From SXOA01 sp051004015 (lineage in GTDB: Bacteria; Planctomycetota; Planctomycetia; Pirellulales; Pirellulaceae): 64,000 nucleotides of DNA. Position numbers and translations under genes: made by a program. Each line of letters begins with the position of its first letter. The first letter of the stretch is position 1. A model generated the notes under the pieces. The model made no database searches. It saw only the letters and a program-made list of their open reading frames with translations, and was not told the DNA's origin. This document shows, one piece after another, positions 41,901 through 49,640 of this stretch. The stretch spans positions 1-64,000 of the forward strand of contig JBPCKT010000033.1 of NCBI GenBank assembly GCA_051004015.1. The letters are read 5' to 3'.

Positions 41901-43541
41901 CTGCCGGGCCACAAGGTGGACGAGTTCATCGCCCGCATCCGCTATTCCACGCCGGGCGTGGGGCTCATCAGCCCGCCGCCGCACCACGACATCTATTCCA
42001 TCGAGGACCTCAAACAGCTCATCCACGATCTGAAAAACAGCAACCCAGCCGCCCGCATCAGCGTGAAGCTGGTGAGCGAAGTGGGCGTCGGCACCATCGC
42101 GGCGGGCGTGGCCAAGGCGCACGCCGACCATATCCTGATCTCCGGCGATACCGGTGGCACCGGAGCGTCGCCGCTAACGAGCATCAAGCACGCCGGCCTC
42201 CCCTGGGAGCTTGGCATCAGCGAGACTCACCAGACTCTGGTGATGAACGACCTCCGCAGCCGCGTCGTCCTGCAGACGGATGGCCAGATCAAGACCGGCA
42301 AGGACGTGGTGATTGCCGCTCTGCTGGGGGCGGAAGAAATGGGCTTTTCCACCGCCCCGCTGGTTTCGCTCGGCTGCATCATGATGCGGAAGTGCCACCT
42401 CAATACCTGCCCCGTCGGCATCGCCACGCAAGATCCGGTGCTGCGTCAGAAGTTCGCTGGCAAACCCGAGCACGTCATCAATTTCCTGTTCATGGTGGCG
42501 GAAGATGCTCGCCAGATCATGGCCCAGCTCGGCTTCCGGACGTTCAACGAAATGATCGGGCGGGTCGATATGCTCGAAACAAACCAGGCCATCAAACACT
42601 GGAAGGCCCAGGGAATCGATCTCTCCCCGGTCCTCATGCCGGCCCAGAAGCCGCGGCCGGATGTGGAGGTTTACTGCACGAAGAAGCAGAAGCACCTGCT
42701 GGAATTGGCTCTGGACAACAAGCTGATCGAAAAGAGCCGCAAGGGAATTGAGAAGCGGCAGAAGGTGAAGTTCGAGGAGAAGATCGTCAACACCAACCGC
42801 ACCGTCGGCACCATGCTCAGCCACGAGATCGCCAAGCGGTGGGGAGCCGAGCTGCTGCCGGACAATACCATCCACATCAAGTTCACGGGCAGCGCGGGGC
42901 AGAGTTTTGGCGCATTCCTGGCGGAAGGGGTGACGCTGGAACTGGAAGGGGACGCCAACGACTATGTCGGCAAGGGTCTCTCCGGCGGTCGTCTGATCAT
43001 TTATCCGCCCAAGAAGTCCGTCTTCCAGCCCGAGGATAACATCATTGTCGGCAATGTGGTCCTTTATGGGGCAACCAGCGGGTTTGCTCACTTTCGCGGG
43101 AGGGCTGCCGAACGGTTCTGCGTCCGCAACAGCGGCGCGCACGCCGTTATTGAAGGTTGCGGCGACCACGGCTGCGAGTACATGACTGGCGGAATGGTCC
43201 TGGTGCTGGGTCCGACCGGCCGGAATTTTGCCGCCGGCATGAGCGGGGGAGTCGCCTACGTCTTGGCGAACAAGGACGCCTTCCGCCTGAACTGCAACCT
43301 GGGCACGGTGGAGCTCGAAGCGGTGGAAGCGCCGCAGGACATTTCCGACCTGCTCAACCTTGTTGAGCAACACTTCAAGCACACCAAATCCACCGTGGCC
43401 GACCGCATCCTGCAAAGCTGGCCGGAGGGCATTGCGCAGTTCGTGAAAGTCATGCCCACCGATTACAAGCGGGTGCTGACAGAGCGGGCCCGGCATGACG
43501 AAGAGGTGGAGTCAGGCGTGCATGGAGTGGACAGTCGATAA
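38964..43541 (+). CDS. gltB: Glutamate synthase large subunit
   Basis: The 1525-residue enzyme makes two glutamates from glutamine and 2-oxoglutarate. After a 24-residue propeptide the catalytic Cys25 starts the glutaminase domain (CGVGFIANVKG). The central domain, the FMN domain (ISGDTGGTGASPL, about residue 1060), the 3Fe-4S ligands (CIMMRKCHLNTC, about residues 1138-1149) and the C-terminal beta-helix (GMSGGVAYVL) are all present at normal length. gltD follows after 39 bases. The electron donor is NADPH through GltD. Confidence 0.98.
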   Translation: MTIQFENNLPVKHGLYDPANEKDSCGVGFIANVKGVRSHSIVRDAAEALRNMDHRGACGCEENTGDGAGMLTAIPDELMRAEAKRLFNAELPEIGAYAIGQIFLPQDEAERNLCKKSVEKFVVRQGQKFIGWRRVPTDAKKADIGPTAAKSEPVVEQIFVVAGDNVDRTSFCRQLYLIRKQAYHEIRVLGLKQRDMYYVCSFSSRILIYKGQLTAKQVVPYYADLANPLYTSHLAMVHSRFSTNTFPSWDRAQPMRFMSHNGEINTLRGNVNWMLAREGLMKSELFGKEFNRLLPITDLTTSDSGIFDNVMELLLLAGRSLPEAVMMMIPEAWQNHESMPECKQSFYEFHSCLMEPWDGPASVVFTDGRYIGAVLDRNGLRPSRYYLTTDDRVIMASEVGVLPVDPGIVREKGRLQPGRMFLVDFEQGRLIPDDEIKQDIATRRPYGEWLRKQRLEIRDLPNPTDVHGFEPQTLLPRMQAFGYTVETMQFMLLPLVYEKRDPVGSMGNDSALAVLSDQPRMLYDYFKQLFAQVTNPPVDSIREEVIMSLECYIGPEKNLLESTEEHAHRLLLSHPILTNEELAALKNIDHRGWKAKTIDITWPRSDGEGGLKKAIDRISREAEQAIEDGYSLVVLSDRNIGPDRVPLSSLLACGAVHHHLIRKAKRTRLGIILETGEAREVHHHCLLVGYGADAINPYLAFEALWQAQRDGLLPKDYSDDKIVHAYQKAVAKGMLKVMSKMGISTLHSYKGAQIFEAVGLQSDVVDSCFAGTASRIQGVNFGILAQEALRRHEIGYPERAEQRLPILPNLGEFHWRADGERHMWDPESIADIQMASRENNADAYWRFSKHANDEATLKCALRGLLKFKDGTTSVPLSEVEPAASIVRRFCTGAMSFGSISAEAHETLAIAMNRIGGKSNTGEGGEDPERFKALPNGDSKRSAIKQVASGRFGVTINYLANADELQIKMAQGAKPGEGGELPGHKVDEFIARIRYSTPGVGLISPPPHHDIYSIEDLKQLIHDLKNSNPAARISVKLVSEVGVGTIAAGVAKAHADHILISGDTGGTGASPLTSIKHAGLPWELGISETHQTLVMNDLRSRVVLQTDGQIKTGKDVVIAALLGAEEMGFSTAPLVSLGCIMMRKCHLNTCPVGIATQDPVLRQKFAGKPEHVINFLFMVAEDARQIMAQLGFRTFNEMIGRVDMLETNQAIKHWKAQGIDLSPVLMPAQKPRPDVEVYCTKKQKHLLELALDNKLIEKSRKGIEKRQKVKFEEKIVNTNRTVGTMLSHEIAKRWGAELLPDNTIHIKFTGSAGQSFGAFLAEGVTLELEGDANDYVGKGLSGGRLIIYPPKKSVFQPEDNIIVGNVVLYGATSGFAHFRGRAAERFCVRNSGAHAVIEGCGDHGCEYMTGGMVLVLGPTGRNFAAGMSGGVAYVLANKDAFRLNCNLGTVELEAVEAPQDISDLLNLVEQHFKHTKSTVADRILQSWPEGIAQFVKVMPTDYKRVLTERARHDEEVESGVHGVDSR

Positions 43542-43580
43542 GGCGGACAGAACGTAGTTTGACGTTGGAGACGATGCATC

Positions 43581-45092
43581 ATGGGTAAGCCGACTGGTTT
43601 CAAAGAATATCCCCGCAAGACCGTGCCGTATCGCGACCCCATCGCGCGGGTGGGGGATTTTCTGGAAATCTTCACGCCTCCAGCCGAGGACCACTTGAAG
43701 AACCAAGGGGCGCGGTGCATGGATTGCGGCGTGCCGTTCTGCCAGAGCGCGACCGGCTGTCCGATTGATAATCTGATTCCAGAGTGGAACGACCTGGTCT
43801 ACCGCGGCCGCTGGCGAGATGCACTCGACCGGTTGCACAAGACGAACAACTTTCCGGAGTTCACCGGCCGCACTTGCCCGGCACCCTGCGAAGGGGCCTG
43901 CGTGCTGGGCATCACCGACCCGGCCGTCACGATCAAAAACATCGAAAACGCCATTGTCGACCGCGGCTTTGCGGAAGGCTGGATTGTTCCCGAGCCGCCC
44001 CCCAAGCGGACAGGAAAGAGTGTCGCCATCATCGGCAGCGGCCCCTCCGGCCTGGCGGCGGCGGCGCAGCTCAACAAGGTGGGGCACAGCGTCACCGTGT
44101 ACGAGCGGGCGGACCGCATTGGGGGCCTCTTGATGTACGGCATTCCCAACATGAAGCTCGATAAGGGAGTCGTGCAGCGGCGGATCAATCTGCTCAAGGC
44201 AGAGGGAATCAAGTTCGTCACCAGCGCCGACGTGGGAAACAAGCAATCGCCTGGCTACGTCGATCCGAAGAAGCTCCATGACGAGAACGATGCCGTTTTG
44301 CTCTGCACCGGCGCGACCAGGCCCAACGACCTGACTATCCCGGGCCGTGGTCTCGGCGGAATCTATTTCGCCATGCAATTCCTGACGGCGAATACCAAGA
44401 GTCTGCTGGACAGCAAGCACGCCGACGGCAAGTACATCTCCGCCAAGGACAAGGATGTGATTGTCATCGGCGGCGGCGACACCGGCACCGATTGCATCGG
44501 CACCTCCATGCGGCACGGTTGCAAAAGCCTGGTCAATTTTGAGCTGCTTCCCCAGCCGCCGGAAACTCGCGCGCCTGATAATCCCTGGCCCCAGTGGCCC
44601 AAGGTCTTTCGCACCGACTACGGCCATCAGGAAGTTGCCGCAAAATTCGGGGCCGACCCGCGGACCTATTGCGTGATGAGCAAGGAATTCGTCAGCGACG
44701 ACGGCGGCGGTGTGGCGGGCATCCGCACCGTGCAGGTCGATTGGACTAAGGACGACGCCGGCAAATGGAAGCTCAACGAAATCCCCGGCAGCGATAAATT
44801 CTGGCCGGCACAACTGGTGCTGCTCGCGATGGGCTTCAGGGGTCCAGAACAATACGTGGCAGAAATGCTCGACATCGCCGTCGACCCCCGGACCAATTAC
44901 CAGGCCACCCACGGCAAATTCACCACCAACATCCCCAAGGTCTTCGCCGCCGGCGACTGCCGCCGGGGCCAGTCCCTCGTCGTTTGGGCCATTAACGAAG
45001 GCCGCGGCGCGGCGCGGGCCGTGGATGAGTTCCTGATGGGAACGAGCGACCTGGCGGCGCCGGGCGTCACGTTGGGACTGGTGCGAGGCTAA
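43581..45092 (+). CDS. gltD: Glutamate synthase small subunit
   Basis: GltD passes NADPH electrons through FAD and iron-sulfur clusters to GltB. The 503-residue product has N-terminal cluster ligands (CMDCGVPFCQS, GCPIDN, CPAPCEGACVLG), the FAD loop IGSGPSGLAAAAQL (about residue 150) and the NADPH loop IGGGDTGTDCIG (about residue 296), plus the C-terminal FAAGDCRRGQSLVVWA. It forms an operon with gltB and meets the spoVG-like gene tail to tail. Confidence 0.98.
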   Translation: MGKPTGFKEYPRKTVPYRDPIARVGDFLEIFTPPAEDHLKNQGARCMDCGVPFCQSATGCPIDNLIPEWNDLVYRGRWRDALDRLHKTNNFPEFTGRTCPAPCEGACVLGITDPAVTIKNIENAIVDRGFAEGWIVPEPPPKRTGKSVAIIGSGPSGLAAAAQLNKVGHSVTVYERADRIGGLLMYGIPNMKLDKGVVQRRINLLKAEGIKFVTSADVGNKQSPGYVDPKKLHDENDAVLLCTGATRPNDLTIPGRGLGGIYFAMQFLTANTKSLLDSKHADGKYISAKDKDVIVIGGGDTGTDCIGTSMRHGCKSLVNFELLPQPPETRAPDNPWPQWPKVFRTDYGHQEVAAKFGADPRTYCVMSKEFVSDDGGGVAGIRTVQVDWTKDDAGKWKLNEIPGSDKFWPAQLVLLAMGFRGPEQYVAEMLDIAVDPRTNYQATHGKFTTNIPKVFAAGDCRRGQSLVVWAINEGRGAARAVDEFLMGTSDLAAPGVTLGLVRG

Positions 45093-45096
45093 TGGG

Positions 45097-45825
45097 CTAG
45101 AAAATGCCCTCGCCGAATCCCTTTCCCTTGGCCGGTGAAGCGGGCGTGGAAGTTTGCGAGGGCTCGCGTTTCGCCTCGTCCTTGATGGTCTCGCGCGTGC
45201 TCGCCGGAGGAATGTGGGGACCTGGGATGGCGGAATCGGGCCTGGGCGGGGCCTGTTGAACGCCCGATGGTTGTGATGGCGAGGAAACTTGCGGCGCGGG
45301 GATGTGAGGAGCTGGTACCTCCCTCTGAGCCGGCTCCACGTGCGAGCCGGCAGGCATGCCGGCGGGTGTGCCGCGGCGCTCCTCGGTGTAGGCGACGGGA
45401 TCGATGTCGTCATCGTAGTCGTCGTCGTAGCGGCTGGAGTAGCCGGGTTGCTTGGCCCGCTCCAGCTCCGCGCGGTATTCGGAGATGACCCGGGACTGAA
45501 TCATTTCGCGGCAGGTGGAGTTGATGGGGTGGGCGATGTCGGCGTAGAGCTTGGCCCGCCCCTCCGCGTCGCGCAGCAAGGGGGCTTCCCGCTGCCGGTT
45601 CCCGCACTGGTTGCAGTAATTAGCCTTGAGATGATTCTTGCTCCCGCAACTGTGGCAATGGCCGGTCAGCTTGCGGCTGGGCATGGCGACGAAGGGGCCG
45701 CTGGTCCCCTCGATGATCTTCAGGTCGCGGACGACAAAGCTGTCGTCGAAGGTAACCGAACAGAAGCCTTGGAGGCGGTCGTCCGAATCCTCCATGAGCT
45801 TGATGCGAACCTCGGTAATCTCCAT
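45097..45825 (-). CDS. spoVG: SpoVG-family protein with an inserted zinc ribbon
   Basis: SpoVG is a small nucleic-acid-binding regulator, best known in sporulation and cell division of Firmicutes. The N-terminus (MEITEVRIKLMED, FCSVTFDDSFVVRDLKII, GPFVAMPSRK) is typical. Then residues 57-74 carry a zinc ribbon (Cys57, Cys60, Cys71, Cys74: CHSC and CNQCG) before the last SpoVG segment ADIAHPINSTCREMIQ. A 110-residue Pro-rich, low-complexity tail follows. GGGAG precedes the ATG. The ispE gene is just upstream, as near spoVG in Bacillus. Confidence 0.9.
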   Translation of the reverse strand: MEITEVRIKLMEDSDDRLQGFCSVTFDDSFVVRDLKIIEGTSGPFVAMPSRKLTGHCHSCGSKNHLKANYCNQCGNRQREAPLLRDAEGRAKLYADIAHPINSTCREMIQSRVISEYRAELERAKQPGYSSRYDDDYDDDIDPVAYTEERRGTPAGMPAGSHVEPAQREVPAPHIPAPQVSSPSQPSGVQQAPPRPDSAIPGPHIPPASTRETIKDEAKREPSQTSTPASPAKGKGFGEGIF

Positions 45826-45956
45826 GGCGCTACTCCCTTGGGTGCCACGCCCATTCCTGGACGTGCGAGGCCAAAATCCTATGGTCGAATACTCCTACCG
45901 AATCTTAACGCGGCAGAGCCGCAACCAATGAGGCATAGGTGTACAACGACTGTACA

Positions 45957-45981
45957 ACATGCGCGCAAAGAGCGCGCATGT
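45957..45981. other. Perfect hairpin between ispE and spoVG
   Basis: ACATGCGCGC (45957-45966) pairs with GCGCGCATGT (45972-45981) around AAAGA. No T-run follows on either side, so it is not a clear terminator. A direct repeat TGTACAAC lies just left of it. It could be an operator or attenuator for spoVG. Confidence 0.5.
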
Positions 45982-46026
45982 CACAGGGTAAGAATCTAAT
46001 CTTCATCCTCATCCTAATCTTGATCC

Positions 46027-47016
46027 TCATCTCCTCGTCATCGTCGTCGTCGCAATTACCATCCCCAGATCGCGGCTCCGCAGTCTTCCCGCCACGCGGC
46101 GGGCGTGGTGAGCATTTTCACAAATGCCAAAGTAACTCGAACCGCTGCCGCTCATCTGCTGGGCGATGCAGCCGGCGTCTTGGAATTCCTGCCGCAGCCG
46201 GCCAATCCACGGGGTGAGCCCAGCGGCCGGCTCCTCCAGGCGATTGACGAGAGCGGATTTGACTTCGTTCCAGTTCCCCCGCCGCAGGCCAAATTGTAAC
46301 TTGTGGACGCTCTCTGGTGTGCTGGCCGGCCGGCAGCGCTGGTAAACCTGCGGCGTGGAAAGCCCGACCGGCGGACGAACGACCACGACGTGCAAGTGAA
46401 CTGGCCCAATGGCTTCGATCCGCTCTCCCCGGCCGCGGCAGATGGCGCTGCCGCTCCCCAGGAAAAACGGAATGTCGCTGCCAAGTTCCGCGGCCAACTC
46501 CGCCAGTTGCTTGCGGCTCCAATTCAGTTCCCAGCCAATACTTGCGGCCACGAGCACCGCGGCGGCATCGCTGGAGGCTCCGCCCAACCCTGCGGCTGAG
46601 GGAATCCGCTTGACCAGGCGAATCTCCCCCCCGCGATCACAACGGCTCCGCTGCTGCAAAAGGCTTGCCGCTTGGAAGACGATGTTCTGTTCTGGCGGTG
46701 GAAGGTCGCCGAGGGAATTTTCCGACTGACACAAGCCTGAAGCGCGAGCGAAGGACAACGTCGGTGATGGAGCGGCGCTTTCCTTCGCTGGCGCTTCAGG
46801 CTTGTGTCCGCTGAGTCCCGCTGTCCAGCGGCAGTCGAGGTGAATGTCCGGCGACTCGGTCGCACGGAAGGTGAGCGAATCATACAGCCCAATCGGGCTC
46901 ATCAAAGTTTCAATCTCGTGGTAGCCGTCGGGCCGTTTGGCCAGGATTTCGAGAAAGAGATTGATCTTGGCGGGCGCCTGGATTTCGACTCGATCTACTG
47001 CGATACGAACAAGCAT
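46027..47016 (-). CDS. ispE: 4-diphosphocytidyl-2-C-methyl-D-erythritol kinase
   Basis: IspE phosphorylates CDP-methylerythritol in the MEP isoprenoid pathway. GHMP-kinase motifs are present: PAKINLFLEILAKRPDGYHE, PSAAGLGGASSDAAAV (ATP loop) and MSGSGSSYFG. The start used is the ATG at 47016; an ATG at 47031 adds five residues. Odd feature: between CRWTAGLSG and DLPPPEQNIVF lies a segment of about 30 residues (HKPEAPAKESAAP...FARASGLCQSE) encoded by a REP-like palindrome, in frame, in a surface loop position. Confidence 0.93.
   Translation of the reverse strand: MLVRIAVDRVEIQAPAKINLFLEILAKRPDGYHEIETLMSPIGLYDSLTFRATESPDIHLDCRWTAGLSGHKPEAPAKESAAPSPTLSFARASGLCQSENSLGDLPPPEQNIVFQAASLLQQRSRCDRGGEIRLVKRIPSAAGLGGASSDAAAVLVAASIGWELNWSRKQLAELAAELGSDIPFFLGSGSAICRGRGERIEAIGPVHLHVVVVRPPVGLSTPQVYQRCRPASTPESVHKLQFGLRRGNWNEVKSALVNRLEEPAAGLTPWIGRLRQEFQDAGCIAQQMSGSGSSYFGICENAHHARRVAGRLRSRDLGMVIATTTMTRR
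46729..46807. repeat. REP-like palindrome inside ispE
   Basis: ACACAAGCCTGAAGCGC (46729-46745) is the exact inverse of 46791-46807. After one mismatch AGCGAAGGA (46747-46755) pairs with TCCTTCGCT (46781-46789). The 25-base loop is GC-rich. The element is translated in frame as part of IspE. Confidence 0.9.
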
Positions 47017-47198
47017 TGACCCTGCTGCCATCCTGGGTAGTGGCGTCTGCCGCCAGACCTGTTGGAACCATGTTGGCCAGAACCCTGTCCGCGGAGAACG
47101 GCGAGTCGAAGGACATCAAGTTGCAGCATCAAGGGTGGCCGTTCCGCCACACCCCGATTGTACCGATGCAGCGCGGGGGGTCAATCTGAAGCGGCGAC

Positions 47199-47771
47199 TT
47201 ACTTCGCCTTCTCCTGGTAGAACTCCTTCTGAAAGTCCTCGTGGTCGTAGTCCTCGACGGTCCAGCGGCCGTCCGCTTCCTTGCGCATGTGCAAGATGAT
47301 GCGGCGGCGGATCGGGGCTTCCTTCGAGGCGCTCGCGCTCATCCCTTGGTACTTGAAGTCCCCGGCAGCCGCGGCGAGGAACGAAACCTTGGCGGAGCGC
47401 GGCTCGTCCTTGGTATTCACCGCAATCTCCGGCTGCGAGGTGACGCGGCACTCGGTGAACCTGTAATTGGGCAGTTCCCCCTGCACCTTCTGCTTGAGTT
47501 GCGGTGAGCCGGAATAGATGTGCCGCTGCACTGCCTGGTGGTCGTTCGCCTGGACGTCGTGGGCGATCTGCTGGACGGTAGTTTCAATGGCTTCACGGTC
47601 GGTGACGACCACCTGCTCCATGATCAGCAGGCCGACGAAGATGGCAAATGCCGCGGCCAAAGCATGCAGCACCTCCTTGCGGCCGGTCATCACCCAGGCG
47701 ATGGCGATGGGAACGCAGAGCATGACGCCCAGAATTGCCACATACGCAGGGCGGTCGAAGAGCCAGTTCAT
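47199..47771 (-). CDS. Membrane-anchored protein with an NTF2/SnoaL-like domain
   Basis: The 190-residue product has two N-terminal transmembrane helices (VAILGVMLCVPIAIAWVM, LAAAFAIFVGLLIMEQVVV). A soluble domain follows (IAHDVQANDHQAVQRHI, RRRIILHMRKEADGRWTVEDYD), in which the final strand pattern looks like an NTF2/SnoaL fold. The ATG overlaps the stop of the preceding gene (ATGA), so the two are coupled. Function unknown. Confidence 0.8.
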   Translation of the reverse strand: MNWLFDRPAYVAILGVMLCVPIAIAWVMTGRKEVLHALAAAFAIFVGLLIMEQVVVTDREAIETTVQQIAHDVQANDHQAVQRHIYSGSPQLKQKVQGELPNYRFTECRVTSQPEIAVNTKDEPRSAKVSFLAAAAGDFKYQGMSASASKEAPIRRRIILHMRKEADGRWTVEDYDHEDFQKEFYQEKAK

Positions 47772-48226
47772 AAAGTGCCCGCTCGGGGTCGGGAGTCATT
47801 GGCTCGAGTTGACTCATTGTTGGTACAAATACTGCCGCCAATGACTCCCGACCCCCTTGTTGCCGCACTGCGCCGTGTCCACCAAAACACCACCCAGGCA
47901 ATCACGGTCGCAATGGACAGCCCGGCAACCAGCGGCCAGAGCGTGATGATCGTATTTTCCGGCGTCGATAGTGGAGTGCTCGGCTCCTCGCCGCCGCGAA
48001 CCTGCAGCGCCCGCTCCCGCCCTTGAAACTGCTGCTCGAGCTGCGCCTGCCGGGCGGCGAACTTCGGCCCGGCAAACGACAGCGCCACCAGCGCGAACAT
48101 CCCAAACAAGTACGCCCAAAACCACGCCGACTCCGTCACCGCGCTATTCCGCAGCGTCAGCAGAAACGGCACGCCGGCGAAGAGCACCAGCAGCGGCAGG
48201 AGGAGAAGGGTGTAAGAGAAGGGCAT
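47768..48226 (-). CDS. Small membrane protein with a REP-derived tail
   Basis: The ATG at 48226 (MPFSYTLLLLPLLVLFAG) gives 152 residues; the frame reaches 48259 but overlaps the CPBP gene. Three hydrophobic helices are seen, including AWFWAYLFGMFALVALSF and LWPLVAGLSIATVIAWVVFWW. The last 25 or so residues (GSGVIGGSICTNNES...) are encoded by a palindromic repeat and the stop codon forms an ATGA overlap with the next gene. No family recognised. Confidence 0.75.
   Translation of the reverse strand: MPFSYTLLLLPLLVLFAGVPFLLTLRNSAVTESAWFWAYLFGMFALVALSFAGPKFAARQAQLEQQFQGRERALQVRGGEEPSTPLSTPENTIITLWPLVAGLSIATVIAWVVFWWTRRSAATRGSGVIGGSICTNNESTRANDSRPRAGTL
47785..47855. repeat. REP-like palindrome in the 3' end of a membrane protein gene
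   Basis: GGGGTCGGGAGTCATTGGC (47785-47803) and GCCAATGACTCCCGACCCC (47837-47855) are perfect 19-base inverted copies around a 33-base loop. The element supplies the C-terminal tail codons of the gene at 47768-48226. Confidence 0.9.
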
Positions 48227-48255
48227 GTAGCCATTATAGCCGGGAAACCCTCGAC

Positions 48256-49023
48256 TCACGCCGCGAGTTCCAGGCGAATGTTGAAGAGAGCGTGTCCAAT
48301 CGCCAGCGGCCAGACCCGGCGGAGCATTAGGAAGGCCACTCCATACAGCAGACCAAATGCCAATGTGTGGGCTATGCCCGCAACTCCCTGGTAACCGTGG
48401 TAGCTGGCGAACAACGCCGCGGCCAGCACTACCGCGGCTCCGCGCGACTTCAGCAGATACTCGAACCGGGTGACCAAATAAGCTCGCGTCACCAACTCTT
48501 CCGCGAAGCCGTTGGCTCCGTGTCTAATCACCATCAGCCCATAGTCGGCTGGATGCTGAAGCCGCGGAAACTGGTAGTCCGTTGTCGCCCAGGCTTCCCA
48601 CGTCACAAGACCGCCACAGAACATCCAGAGACAATCTGATGCGAGAAAGAGGCCAAGGCCAAACAGCACGTCCCAAAGCCTTGGCCGGGACATTCCGAAA
48701 CGCTCCCACGACTCGCCGCTGCGCTGGATCAGATACAGCGCCACGAAAATCACGCAGCCGCTCCACACCATCAGTTGAATCGCGTCGAGCCAGTAGGGGA
48801 GCGGAGGAGCCTGGGGCGCCCAGAGTGAGACTCCTGTCGCGAGAATGTGAGGAACAACGCCGATGGCGAGCACCGCACCGACTTCCCCCCAGAGGGTGCC
48901 GTCCGGCAGCGGCGGCGATACGGGCGCATCCGTCATGCCGGGCGTGGACGGTTCGTCGCTGGCCGACTTGCCAGCCTCAGGCTCGTTTTCGGCGGCAAAG
49001 TCTGGCGGGTCGCCCATGCTCAT
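48256..49023 (-). CDS. CPBP family intramembrane metalloprotease
   Basis: The 255-residue product has a polar acidic N-terminus (about 40 residues), then about seven membrane helices with complete CPBP motifs: AEELVTRAYL (EExxxR), ALFASYHGYQG (FxxxH) and GHALFNI (HxxxN). Unlike the paralogue at 32532, both motif-1 glutamates are kept. It heads the minus-strand unit leading to ispE and spoVG. Motif array B lies about 300 bases upstream. Confidence 0.9.
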   Translation of the reverse strand: MSMGDPPDFAAENEPEAGKSASDEPSTPGMTDAPVSPPLPDGTLWGEVGAVLAIGVVPHILATGVSLWAPQAPPLPYWLDAIQLMVWSGCVIFVALYLIQRSGESWERFGMSRPRLWDVLFGLGLFLASDCLWMFCGGLVTWEAWATTDYQFPRLQHPADYGLMVIRHGANGFAEELVTRAYLVTRFEYLLKSRGAAVVLAAALFASYHGYQGVAGIAHTLAFGLLYGVAFLMLRRVWPLAIGHALFNIRLELAA

Positions 49024-49327
49024 GGGGGATAATCTAGCCGCTTTTCAGAGAAGAATCAAATTCCGTCTCCGCCGACTCGCCGTTTTCAGGCAGCCTGGCG
49101 GTGCCGGTGGAGGATTTCAGAATTTCCGGAATTCTTTGAAAATGACTCCGAAATGAACTGGACATGCGTATATAATGATGGCAGCCTGGGCGGAGCCCTG
49201 CGCGGGCAGCCAGGAGGGTGTGATCTTTCTCAATGGGGTTGTTTTGCCAAAACGAAGTCCGCGGCCCCGGCGCGCCGGGACTGCGGAGGAAGGGAATAGT
49301 CTGCGCGGAAGTGGTGAGAGTGAGGTG
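49024..49327. other. Gene-free region with a promoter-like box and a strong hairpin
   Basis: No ORF is convincing. A TATAAT box (49171-49176) on the plus strand is followed by a GC-rich stretch with a strong stem (CCGCGGCCCCGGC from 49259, its partner ending at 49286). This could be a structured RNA, or only the promoter region of the minus-strand CPBP gene. It does not match tmRNA, RNase P, 6S or SRP RNA motifs that I know. Confidence 0.35.
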
Positions 49328-49640
49328 CGTAAGTTGTGCGGAATCGATGGAGTGTATTTGGACTTACGTCACGGACCGTTGACGTAAGTCGCGCGGAACA
49401 GCCCAACCTGGCGGCATCCGGCAGCGTGAATCAAGAATTCGCCTGATTCAGGGGGGGATGAATCAAACTATGCGTTGGAAGTTGTGTGAAGACAAAGACT
49501 TGCGCACATGACTCTACAGGGATTTCCCCCGTTTTCGTGGTCCGTGAATATGAATCAAAACCGTCCCTCCGGGGGGAGTTAATGATTCGCGGCAGAGTCC
49601 CCTTGGCGAGGACTTACGGCAAGCGGAATCGACGTAAGTC
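49328..49640. promoter_or_regulatory. Interspersed motif array B (same motifs as array A)
   Basis: CGTAAGT or ACTTACG boxes lie at 49328, 49362, 49383, 49612 and 49633. TGAATCA/TGATTCA boxes lie at 49427, 49444, 49459 and 49551, with a variant TGATTCG at 49583. The unit CAGCGTGAATCAAG is shared exactly with array A. The right end of the array lies inside the last codons of the antiporter gene. Confidence 0.75.

Noticed and set aside
43512..45413. A 633-residue minus-strand frame
   Set aside because: Antisense to gltD, which is certain.
45957..45981. Hairpin considered as the ispE terminator
   Set aside because: The stem is strong but there is no T-run on either side.
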